Positions 51,049 to 60,530 of a stretch of 64,000 bases of DNA are shown one piece after another. Each line of letters opens with the position of its first letter. Position 1 is the stretch's first letter. Both the position numbers and the translations under genes were made by a program. Origin of the DNA: Phoma sp. XZ068 (lineage: Eukaryota > Ascomycota > Dothideomycetes > Pleosporales > Didymellaceae); contig RBKR01000010.1 of the NCBI GenBank assembly GCA_004835665.1, positions 1,488,001 through 1,552,000 on the forward strand. Direction: 5' to 3'. The notes beneath the pieces were generated by a model. It ran no database searches, was not told the DNA's origin, and worked only from the letters and a program-made list of their open reading frames with translations.

Positions 51049-54000
51049 AACACCCCTACAACATCACAGCCTACAACAGGCGTCAACAACCCAGCCTACC
51101 GAGCAAACAACTCCGCGTGTGCTGGGCTAATGTCAGCAGGAGCTCGCCCTGGCACATCACAATGCTAGAGGTGGCCTTCCAGAAGGGCATAGACGTGGTG
51201 TGCGTACAGGAGCCCTTCACATGTGCCAAGTCCAGAACTTCTACCCACCCTGGTTTCATACACCTCGCACCTATCAGCACCTGGGACAGCCCCAACACAC
51301 CAGGCTCAGCCCGCCCTAGGGTGATGACCTACATCCGCAAAGGACACCACCTACGATACCAGGCTAGAGAGAGCCTCAACCACCCAGACATGCTGTGGGC
51401 TGTAGTGAATGGAGTTGCCATACTCAACTGCTACAGACAGCCACACACCCCAGACGTCATCCAATACGTCACACATCTCATACCTCCTCAACTCTGCCTT
51501 GTAGGGGGCGACTTTAACGCCAGACACGAATCCTTTGAGCCTACTATCACTGCAGCCAACGGAGGTGTGGAGCTAGCTAGATGGGCTGCTAACGCCTCTA
51601 TGGACTACATTGGTGTGCCAGGGCAGCCAACACACTGCGCTGGCCATGTCCTGGACCTTACCTTCTCTAACATCCCATTCGCCCAGTCTGCTGTGGATGC
51701 TAGCATGCACAGCGGGTCAGACCATGAGACGATAGTAACCTCTGTTCCCCTCTCCACTCCAGGCACTCCGCATCTAGAACAGTACCATTACAGGGTCCCC
51801 GAGGCAAGCCTACCCAAGTTCGCTGGGCTAGTGGAGATGGGTGTCCAGAACATCCCAGACCCGCTTGCAACACAGGACGCAGCACAGCTAGAGGAATGTG
51901 TCGCGCTGCTTACAGAGACCATACAGCACTCTGTACAGACAGCAGGCAAGCCCGACCGCAAGGAAGGCCGCGCTGCACCATGGTGGACCAAGGAGTGCAA
52001 AACTGCCTACCAGGCCTACAAACAGGCTAGACAGCTCGGCTCTGGCAGTCTACTAGAGGAGAGACAGGCCTTCAAGACTACCGTCCGACAGGCCAAGAGG
52101 CAGTACTGGAGGCATGTCATCGACAATGCCAAGGACGATAAAGGCCTGTTCAAGATCATTGCCTGGCACAAGCTCACACCAGAGAACCAGGACACTCCTC
52201 TTGTAGTGAATGGCACAACCATATCTGACTCGCTGGAGAAGGCAGAGGCGCTTCGAGAGCAAGTCCTCAACCGGTACACGGCAGAGGATGACCTCAGACA
52301 CTACCCAGGCCAGGAGAATGCAGATCCCCTCCCGTGGAGCACACACATCTCACTAGAGGAAACGGAGCGAAACACGGTAGGGGTCTCGAGCACCTCACCA
52401 GGCACTGACCGCTCTACTGTGCGACTACTCCGTGCCTGCTGGGCTCAGGTTGGGGAACTCATACGAAGAATCTTCCAGCGATGCCTTGAGCTCAACCACT
52501 TCCCAGCACAGTGGAAGCTTGCAGAGGTGGCAATGATACCCAAGACGGGGAGGACTGACCGAACGTCGCCCCGCTCCTGGAGACCTATAGCGCTTCTCTC
52601 TTGCATTGGAAAGGGACTTGAACGAACAGTAGCCAGAAGAATCGCGTGGACGGCCATGACACACAAGATCCTCAGCCCCCAGCATGGCGGCGCCCTCCCA
52701 AAACGCTCTGCAGCAGACCTCACTGCAGCGTTCACCCACGACACTGAAGCAGCATGGATACTTGGAAAGCATGTCACTATGGTCACCCTAGATGTGCAAG
52801 GCGCCTTTGATGCGCTCCTCAAGAACTGCCTGTTACACCGAATGGCCCAACAGGGCTGGCCACAAAGGACCATGCTCTTTGTAGACTCGTTCCTCACGGC
52901 CCGGAGGGTTCGGGTCCGCCTTGGACAGGTCACTACTCCTAGCTACCCTGTCGCCTGTGGCACACCCCAAGGCTCGCCTCTCTCGCCTGTCCTGTACACG
53001 CTGTACCTAGCCGAGCTACTATCTATGGACACAGAACGGAGGTTTGGATATGCAGACGACGTGTGTCTATACCGGGCCTCACACTCTATGGACAACAACG
53101 TGGAGCTGCTAGCATCCGATCTACGGCAGATCAGAGCATGGGGCGAGGCGAACAAGGTCACCTTTGCCCCAGAAAAGCAGGAAATGATACACCTGACTAG
53201 ACAGCGGAGCAGCTATGCACCACCATGTGTTGTAGACGAGCAGCTCACCATCCACCCTATCCTCCCAGGTGGAGAGCACAGCCAGCCAGCCCTGCGTTGG
53301 CTAGGAATGTGGTTTGACCGCAGACTTACCTTTCGTCGACATGTAGCCACACGCACTGCCAAAGCTGCCAAGGTAGCCTATCATATTCGCAGCCTAGCTA
53401 GGTCTACCTATGGACCACCAGCCAGCTCCCTCCGCAAGGCTACTATTGCCTGTGTGTACCCGTCGCTTCTGTATGGGACGGAGTGCTGGTACAGAGGCCG
53501 CACGAAACAACCACACTCACTCAAACCAGGCGGGCCGCAAGAGGTCAGCGCTTACATTGGATGGCACATAGCTGCTATAGACAAGACACTCGCTATAGCA
53601 GCAAGGGGCATCCTACCAGCGTGGAGAACAACGCCTATAGCTACACTCTTACGTGACGCCGGACTGCTCTCGGCAGCAGTCGCACTCGAGGAAGCTAAGC
53701 TCAGATTTGCAACCCATCTGCGCACTACAGATGCAGACCACCCTCTTACTAGGCGCACAGCGGTACCTATCGTAAACAGGGGCGTAAAAACCGGACAACC
53801 CCAGCGAGTCAAGACGAAAGTCCAGCAGATGGCTTCTCTTCTACCAGAAATCCCTAGGACCACGCTAACAGCCCCTCACTACTCAACTGGCTGCCGAACG
53901 GACCCAACGCTCGGCATAAACAAGAAGACTGCAGCCACGGCTTTCAATGAATGGTGGGCCCAGCTCTCGCCACTAGATGTCACTATCTTCTCAGATGGCT

Positions 54001-54875
54001 CTGAACAGTACACAAAAGAAGGAGAAAAGCGGGTTACCTACGGCTTTGCAGTCTATCAGAACAGAAAGCAACTGCAGACTGGACGCGGCTCACTCCACCC
54101 TACCTCGCACGTCTTTGACGCTGAGGCAGTAGGCGCGTGGAGAGGCCTCCAGCACACTATAAGACAACCCGAGCTCCGCACCCACCGAATCTGGCTGTGC
54201 ATAGACAGCACCTCAGTGATATGGTGCCTCAGGGGCGACGCACCCCCTACCTCGCAATGGGCCTTTCTTGAGTGCCACGGCGCCATGGATACACACGACG
54301 TCTCCATCAAATGGGCCCCTGGACACCTGGGCATTGAAGGGAACGAGGCAGCAGACAGACTAGCCAATCTGGAAGCCCAGCACCCATCACCCCCGACTGG
54401 AAAAGCCGCTCTGCCTACACTCTCGGGCATCAAGACAGTGGCCCGCAAGACACTGCGCCGCACACAACGAACCTGGTGGTCTGACAAGAAGACCAAGCTC
54501 TCGAGATGGTACAAGAGCTGGGACTTGGACTATGCACCGCGCAGAGGTCCTAAGGAGCTAGATCTACCAAGAGCCATCCTAGCGAAACTGCTTTCTATCC
54601 GGACTAGACATGGCGATTTCGCCTGGTACCACCGAAAGTACAACCATAAGGATGCAAACCTCACCTGCTCATGCAGACAGGACAAGACACCAGAGCACCT
54701 TGCGCTATGCCGCAAGACTCTAGGGACCTTTAGTAGATGGCCACTACGACCACCTATACCACCATCTAGCCAGGCTGAGGGCCTAGCGTACACTGCAGCA
54801 CTAGTCGGTGATCCAGAGGCCTTTGAAGCCTTTATTAAACTCACACAGTACTACACTAGGATCTGCCCTCGCTAG
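51042..54875 (+). CDS. LINE ORF2: endonuclease, reverse transcriptase, RNase H, 1277 aa
   Basis: The AP-type endonuclease covers about residues 24-235, with VVCVQEPF (E57), GGDFNARH (D157) and SGSDHET (H228). The reverse transcriptase covers about 490-760, with LAEVAMIPKTGR, VTLDVQGAFDALL (first catalytic Asp), ACGTPQGSPLSPVLY and the catalytic RRFGYADDVCLY (YADD at 670-673). RNase H covers about 979-1112, with IFSDGSEQY (D985), FDAEAVGAW (E1028), CIDSTSVIW (D1055) and GNEAADRLA (D1105). A terminal Cys/His motif (LTCSCRQDKTPEHLALC) follows. All key catalytic residues and domains are present in an unbroken frame, so the protein is predicted active. ORF2 starts inside the ORF1 stop (ATGCTAG), which suggests termination-reinitiation. 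Confidence 0.93.
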   Translation: MLEHPYNITAYNRRQQPSLPSKQLRVCWANVSRSSPWHITMLEVAFQKGIDVVCVQEPFTCAKSRTSTHPGFIHLAPISTWDSPNTPGSARPRVMTYIRKGHHLRYQARESLNHPDMLWAVVNGVAILNCYRQPHTPDVIQYVTHLIPPQLCLVGGDFNARHESFEPTITAANGGVELARWAANASMDYIGVPGQPTHCAGHVLDLTFSNIPFAQSAVDASMHSGSDHETIVTSVPLSTPGTPHLEQYHYRVPEASLPKFAGLVEMGVQNIPDPLATQDAAQLEECVALLTETIQHSVQTAGKPDRKEGRAAPWWTKECKTAYQAYKQARQLGSGSLLEERQAFKTTVRQAKRQYWRHVIDNAKDDKGLFKIIAWHKLTPENQDTPLVVNGTTISDSLEKAEALREQVLNRYTAEDDLRHYPGQENADPLPWSTHISLEETERNTVGVSSTSPGTDRSTVRLLRACWAQVGELIRRIFQRCLELNHFPAQWKLAEVAMIPKTGRTDRTSPRSWRPIALLSCIGKGLERTVARRIAWTAMTHKILSPQHGGALPKRSAADLTAAFTHDTEAAWILGKHVTMVTLDVQGAFDALLKNCLLHRMAQQGWPQRTMLFVDSFLTARRVRVRLGQVTTPSYPVACGTPQGSPLSPVLYTLYLAELLSMDTERRFGYADDVCLYRASHSMDNNVELLASDLRQIRAWGEANKVTFAPEKQEMIHLTRQRSSYAPPCVVDEQLTIHPILPGGEHSQPALRWLGMWFDRRLTFRRHVATRTAKAAKVAYHIRSLARSTYGPPASSLRKATIACVYPSLLYGTECWYRGRTKQPHSLKPGGPQEVSAYIGWHIAAIDKTLAIAARGILPAWRTTPIATLLRDAGLLSAAVALEEAKLRFATHLRTTDADHPLTRRTAVPIVNRGVKTGQPQRVKTKVQQMASLLPEIPRTTLTAPHYSTGCRTDPTLGINKKTAATAFNEWWAQLSPLDVTIFSDGSEQYTKEGEKRVTYGFAVYQNRKQLQTGRGSLHPTSHVFDAEAVGAWRGLQHTIRQPELRTHRIWLCIDSTSVIWCLRGDAPPTSQWAFLECHGAMDTHDVSIKWAPGHLGIEGNEAADRLANLEAQHPSPPTGKAALPTLSGIKTVARKTLRRTQRTWWSDKKTKLSRWYKSWDLDYAPRRGPKELDLPRAILAKLLSIRTRHGDFAWYHRKYNHKDANLTCSCRQDKTPEHLALCRKTLGTFSRWPLRPPIPPSSQAEGLAYTAALVGDPEAFEAFIKLTQYYTRICPR

Positions 54876-54975
54876 CTCTTGCAGCCCTGCAACAGCAACA
54901 GGCAATGCAGCACCCAGCAGAACTAGGTCCAGCACCATAGCTGCAACACTCCCCACCCCTCTTCCCCTCTCTCTT

Positions 54976-55015
54976 CCCCCACCCACCCACACACACACTC
55001 ACACACACACACACA

Positions 55016-55048
<33 letters not shown>
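54976..55048 (+). repeat. CA/CT microsatellite in the LINE 3' UTR
   Basis: A (CA)n stretch passes directly into (CT)n, about 70 bp in all, 100 bp past the ORF2 stop. It is part of the inserted element, because it lies inside the target-site duplications. Confidence 0.9.
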
Positions 55049-55050
<2 letters not shown>

Positions 55051-55296
55051 CACATGGATGCCTCAAAATGCAAGGAAATCACCTAATGTACATACACCGC
55101 TCAGCCTCCCCAACTGGAAGGGGAGCTGTTGTTCTGAAATGGTAGCAATACCCGCGCAGGCAAGAAATGCTTTCTAAGGTAGTGTCAGCACAATAATTCC
55201 ATAGCTTAGCACGTCGTATATGCCCTTCGGGAGGCGAGATGGTGGACCTAATCCCCATCAACTAGACGAAAAATGAATACCAACCAACCAACCAAC

Positions 55297-55694
55297 CGAC
55301 GGGCCAGAGGTCCGGCATGCCATGGTCCAGAACGCCCAAAGGAGGCTTCGTCACCAAAGACTCTACCTTTGGCACCCACCAAGCGCTCGACGACCTACGA
55401 CCTGCTGCCGAACGCACAATACGCACGATGGTCACGGGTGAAGGGAGGAGTACTAGCGATGAAGAAAAATTTCTTGGCACGGGGGTGCCGGAGGAGAGGT
55501 GGGGGAGGGGAATAAGGAAGTGTATGACGACCACGATTACAACAGAGGTTGCGGCGGGAAGTAAGGGAGGAGCGTACACGCAGACGACGACTGTGGACAA
55601 GAGAAGGAGTTTCAGCCTCGGTGGGGATAGTAATTTTACGTTGGATGATGATGAGCGGAGAAGGCCTTTGGGGACGTTCAATCCTTTCCGGTAG
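55297..55694 (+). pseudogene. Rhodopsin-domain gene, 3' part after the LINE
   Basis: It begins with the 3' copy of the 16-bp duplication (55297-55312). In the same codon phase as the 5' part, it reads TGQRSGMPWSRTPKGGFVTK, then HQALDDLRPAAERTIRTMVT, and ends RRPLGTFNPFR at 55694. The segment is a polar, cytosol-type tail with ITTEVAAGSKGG and a Ser/Arg-rich stretch, as usual after the seventh helix of fungal rhodopsin-domain proteins. Removing one duplication plus the LINE gives a continuous 412-codon frame (assuming the 33-nt first intron). No decay is visible, so the gene was probably functional until the insertion. Confidence 0.8.
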
Positions 55695-58600
55695 ACCTGG
55701 TCTAGCGCAAATATATAACAAGCAAAGGAGAGCATAAGTTAGCACGCCATTGTGAAGCCTCGTCGCTATCATCTGCAAATTTTATATTCTGCTGCGGTCA
55801 ATCTTAGCGCAAAGCCTAGCGTACTTCTGTGGACGCACCCTCATCGTAGACATCTGACCTTTCCTCCTGCCCACTGTCATCGTCAGCAATCAAGTCAGTT
55901 ACTTCGCCACTGATATAGTCTGATCGTCCAAAAATATCTCTTTGACAACATTTACACTGTTCTGCTGCCTCAGCTACTTCTCGAAGCCCAGACATTTTCC
56001 TAACAGCAATTTCACAACTCGGTAGCGGACTTCCGCATGGCCCGGAAGAGGTCTTTGCAATCGGCGATGTACGAAGAAGCTCGTTTCTTTTGACCGAACG
56101 CCGACACAACACCACCATACTTAGCAACACAGAACACCAACACTACAACATAATTATAAACTCTAAGCACGCAATATAGCATTATTAGGCTGAAAGTGTT
56201 CGGCCAACAAAAACGAGCTCCTTCGTATGCACCAGACAATCTCGATCCTGCCAAGCCTTTGCCGCGGACCTGCTAGCCAATTGCAGCACTCACTGTCCCT
56301 TAAGTTAGACCCGCAACTTCAGGAGTTAAAAAAACTCGGACACTTTTTGATGACGTGAGCAACCCACCAAATGTCGCTTTATTGTACTCCCCATACTAAA
56401 TCGCATCGTGAGCAGCCACCACAAGACATACTGGAGTATTTCTTCATTCATGAGGAAGCTAGGATCCTAGAGAATACTATCACTGTCGAGTTTTGTGGTG
56501 TTTACGTGTTACCAGCGAGTAGTCTTCACCCGAACACTAGGGTGCCGAAACACCTGCCCACAACGATATGGCATCTCATCTATCCGCTCCTGCACTATTT
56601 CTTGTCGAATCTGCTTCCACTCATTGTTGTAACGCTTCATCGCTCATTCCCGCTTTCGATGGCGCCGCCATAGATGTCTGCCAGGGCTGGTGATCGGATC
56701 AGTCGTTGTGCCTGGTCCGTCGCACTGAGCATCAGCCGCGACTGGTCTGGTCAGTTCTACCAGAAAGAGTCAGCATATGAGAGAAGGAGCGACTCGTACC
56801 GGCTGTCAGTACTGGTTTTCGCAGCATCAGCAGCAGGCCAGGCTCATCGACACGGCGCAACGCCGACTATCAGCATCAGCGTCAGTAGTCGTCGCTATTG
56901 ACATCAACGCAGTCTGAGCGATGACGGAGCATGCCGTCATACCATCAGTCATGATGCAAGCTTTGTTGAAGTGCGATCGGTGTGACTGTTGACTGTCAGT
57001 GTTGGAGCCAGCTCCGACTGAAGCACTCATCAGGAGTACTTGTCAGTAGTGGCAGCGGAACGAACAAGGCAAGGGGTTCAAGTTGCTGCATCACTCGATC
57101 GCAGATCGCACCAAACACTCACGGATAAAGGAGTAAAGGCCGGACCGTCATTGCTTATCAGGAAGTGCCGCTCAGCGATGACGGTCATCAGATCAGCTAT
57201 CTAGTCAGCACTCTACAATCGCAGCACTGCCTGCGCCCGCTACTGACGATCATCACGTGTGGCGCATTACAGCGTGTTAACGCTGGTGTCGTGGTGGTTC
57301 CCTATTGATAGTAGAAAGATCATGATCCTCTCGTTGCTTCGTTGATGACCGTCAGCGCTCTACTCATGGCTTACCTGTCAATGCAAGCAGCGTCAGGCGT
57401 GATCGGTCGTGGCTCGTAGACTTCCTGTTTCGCGACGCAGTCTGCGGGTGGTACACTATTCATCCCCAGGCCCGCGAACTGTTCTGCTGAGCTTGCTAAG
57501 CCCGTTTGACTGACGGCTGACGTCTGAACAGAGGGAAGATCGTTGGGGCTTCCATAACGACCCGAACAGCTTTTCTCATATCTATTGTCGCAGTCATGTC
57601 GCTGTTGATAGTCACCGATTACATTCCCTGTTCCGAATGTCGACACGTTGCTGCTCAGCGACAACAGGCCTCCCTCCGCAAAAGCGCTGAACAAACCGTT
57701 AGGCTTGCTGCGTCGTGGCAGATGGAACAAGCCACATCAGCGTAAGACAAGCAGATACATCGTGGTGGACACACCCGAACATTGAAATACGCAGAGCTCT
57801 GCGACACTGACTGCTCCCTCCCATGACTACAATCAACCACTGTGTTTGTGCATCTCTGATCTGCTTACGCCTCCATGTCAGCTATGGTGAACCCGTCAGC
57901 GATAGTTTTGGATCATTGCTACGCTAACAGCCAGCGCTCCTATACTCATCTCCTGCTTATCACCAAGCCGTTCATCATACTTTTGCCTGACGTAGATTTG
58001 ATCACTTAGGAAAGCTGATTTCACGACATGGCGAACAGTAAGTACTAGGACGTAAGCCAGAACTGTGGTGTCGAATATTGGCACTTGCTTCGCAGATGAC
58101 ACCCGTCGGCGTAAGCGTTCTGCGGGCCAGTGGCTATAAAGGTGCCACCACGACCTGCTCTAAACTTGGGTCTGCGGCCATGCACCGCTAAGTGCAACGC
58201 TCACTTCCAGCGAAGGGTCGTGATGCAACACGCAACTTGAGTCCCGCTCCGTCTTTCAGACTGCAGCCGCCGTCCCAATCCTCCTCTTACGAGCCCGGCG
58301 TAACCACCGGTGCCCAGTGAAAGAATGTTTTCGTGCCGAATAGCTGAGCCGTACGTATCGGTGATGCTACCGTTGGCCGACTCATGTTAGCCACCAAGTC
58401 CACCGTTGAGGCACTAGCTAAAAGCCACGTGATCAGGAACAACCTCACACTCCAGGCTTGCGCGAACGTCCGCTCGCAGTTTCGCGTTTTCCGGTAGTCC
58501 CGCGCTTACTCCCGCGTCTACGTCCTGCTTGCTCACTTGGTGAGTTTCCGGTAGCCTGCACTATGCTTGGAGCTAGCGTGCCAGTATGGTCGGCGCCAAC

Positions 58601-59840
58601 TACCACACAAACTCGTGCTCTTTAGGCTAAGATACACAGTACTTCTGACGCTGCTTTACATGGCCTAAGAGCGTTGGAAGAACTTATCAGCCATTTCGTG
58701 AAGCTCCTGCGTCTCAGACCGTAGTGGACACACGCGTCCATCAGCCACAAGCATAAAGCATCATGATCAAGTCTAGAGGTATCATGGTGCTGACTTGTAC
58801 GATCTTTGGTAACGTCAGTGGATGACACTACTTGCATCTCAAGCAATCTCTGCTAATCTCCCTCTCAGGTATCTGAACGGTAAACGAACAATACAATGGA
58901 GATTCATCTACATTCATGGCCTCACACCGTGCATGCACACACTTGCTATGCAACCACTTGGTTTTCGCACGCCACTATTGGCTAGCACGCTCTTGAAATA
59001 CTTGTTGTGGTCTTTGCTAACCGCACAGTGCTGCGTCCAAACACAGATTTCGCTCACAGTCACTGATGATTTCGAGAGAGCCGCTCGGATCACGCGCGTC
59101 TTTTCCAGCTCGCCCGCACCTTTGCGATATTCTTCATCATCATCTATCCTACGTGAGTCTCGATCCCAAGAGCACGCGGCTCGTTCGTTTGCATCTTCAG
59201 CTCTATACCTAGGATTTTCCGTTCATACTGTAATTGCAGGAGATCTGCAAATGGAAAGAGCGCCTGTCAGCTTCAGTCATGAGATCACTAGATGCTAGGT
59301 GGGCCCACAGTATCAATGTCTCACTGGCTGACTACCGGGATAGGTCAACGTCAGATGATAGTCAGCCATACCCATATACTGCTCGTTTTCATCCGCATTT
59401 CGAGCGACCACAAGCTAGCCCTCACTGATCGCTGCAGCTGGACAAGTTCTCGAGGCCCCTGTTCGTGCCTCTTTGACTGCTAGCTTATCAACACCGCCAC
59501 CGCCGCACCAAGTAAGAGTAAAACCCCTCGTCACGACTATCTTTACTAAGCACTTAACAGGCTTCGGCCAACCCTGTTGTGGATGCCCTGCTAGGTCAGG
59601 CATCACGGCGTCAACTGGGAGCAACGGTGGCTGCCTGCTTAGGTGAGCGATTCATAAGGCTGTACGATCCCTCGTGAGGACTTCCGCGCCTACTAACACG
59701 CTGATTGTGATCGTGACTGTTCCGTTTGTTGCGAGTAAGTACGGCGACACTCAATCATTGACAACGCCGTGGATTCACGACGAAGCTTGCTAGACCAGCC
59801 GCTTGCTATTACGCCGACCTCGGCGAATCAAGAACAACTG
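55695..59840. other. 4.1-kb stretch with only weak coding traces
   Basis: A minus-strand frame at 57371-57730 (GLFSAFAEGGLLSLSSNVST, then NDLPSVQTSAVSQTGLASSA) ends at CIDR before a GTAAGC donor and could be one exon of an unknown gene. A minus-strand frame at 55816-56130 contains AEQCKCCQRDIFG and an acidic tail. On the plus strand, strong acceptors occur near 58866 (CTAATCTCCCTCTCAG) and 59024 (GCTAACCGCACAG). None can be tied to a known family. No transposon ends were recognised. Confidence 0.35.
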
Positions 59841-59899
59841 CCGGCTAGGTGTGTCATTGATTCAAACTCCTCACAGTGTGGGTAAGCGGCTAAGACATG

Positions 59900-60530
59900 C
59901 CTAGAAACTGTCATTTCTTGAAGGCTGCAGTTGCAAAGAAGCCAGCCTAGAGACCAGGGCAGTGAACATCTGCGATTGCGTTCAATGGCAATCTTACCCC
60001 TACGATTATACCTCCGTCGAGCTGAAGCAAGATCGCAACGGTCCACAAGAGACTGTAAGTCATGTTTGGCCCCTTGTTGATCCTGCGCGATGCATTGATC
60101 CAAGGCGTATTAAGGCCGTGAGGTCAAGCATGAACGATGCTTGACAAAGCCTCAAGTCTCGCTTTCGAACTTCGGATGATGCCGAGGCGTACATCTACCA
60201 TCCGTTGTGTCTCATGGAAGTATGTGATTGTGGATCTTGCTAACGCCAATCAGCCTCTATACCTTCATATCTTTGCAGCTCACGGTCTATGCGAGAGACG
60301 CGCTGGCGCACGTGGAAGGATTCGCCATCGAACAGAGATTCCGGGCTTGCGTCGCGCCTCAAGCGGGTAGCCAAGCAATTTCAAGCGCGCTCCAGCAGAT
60401 CTGGATGCTCGTACACGACATTCAGTGCTTTGGCTTGCAATCGCAACGTCATCTGCTGACAGTTATCTCGCAGCATCCTGGCGTTAAAACGAATCCGCGG
60501 CTGGCCTCGCTCTCGGGGTCTATTGCATAA
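59900..60530 (+). pseudogene. Decayed exons of an unidentified gene
   Basis: A plus-strand frame from about 59900 reads KLSFLEGCSCKEASLETRAV, CVQWQSYPYDYTSVELKQDR, PARCIDPRRIKAVRSSMNDA, then TGA (60142), and continues QSLKSRFRTSDDAEAYIYHP with LCLME. A phase-0 intron (GTATGT..CTAAC..TTTGCAG, about 60219-60278) leads to LTVYARDALAHVEGFAIEQR, FRACVAPQAGSQAISSALQQ and IWMLVHDIQCFGL, ending at 60530. The match of splice signals and frame supports a real former gene. The internal TGA may replace TGG or CGA. I do not recognise the protein. Confidence 0.4.

Larger units (their letters stand above)
49247..55296 (+). mobile_element. Tad1-like non-LTR retrotransposon (LINE), apparently intact
   Basis: A 6.05-kb insertion with a 146-bp 5' UTR, ORF1 (49393-51048), ORF2 (51042-54875) and a 3' UTR. 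The 3' UTR holds a CA/CT microsatellite and ends in an ACCA-type repeat tail (about 55280-55296). The 16-bp perfect target-site duplication and the absence of any stop or frameshift in either ORF indicate a very recent insertion. ORF1 with zinc knuckles and ORF2 with endonuclease, reverse transcriptase and RNase H are the layout of fungal Tad1-clade elements. The 5' UTR looks short for an internal promoter, so the copy may be slightly 5'-truncated or may depend on host transcription. Confidence 0.93.

Noticed and set aside
55395..55778. Minus-strand frame of 127 codons
   Set aside because: It is antisense to the rhodopsin-gene tail, whose plus-strand frame is continuous with the 5' half across the LINE.
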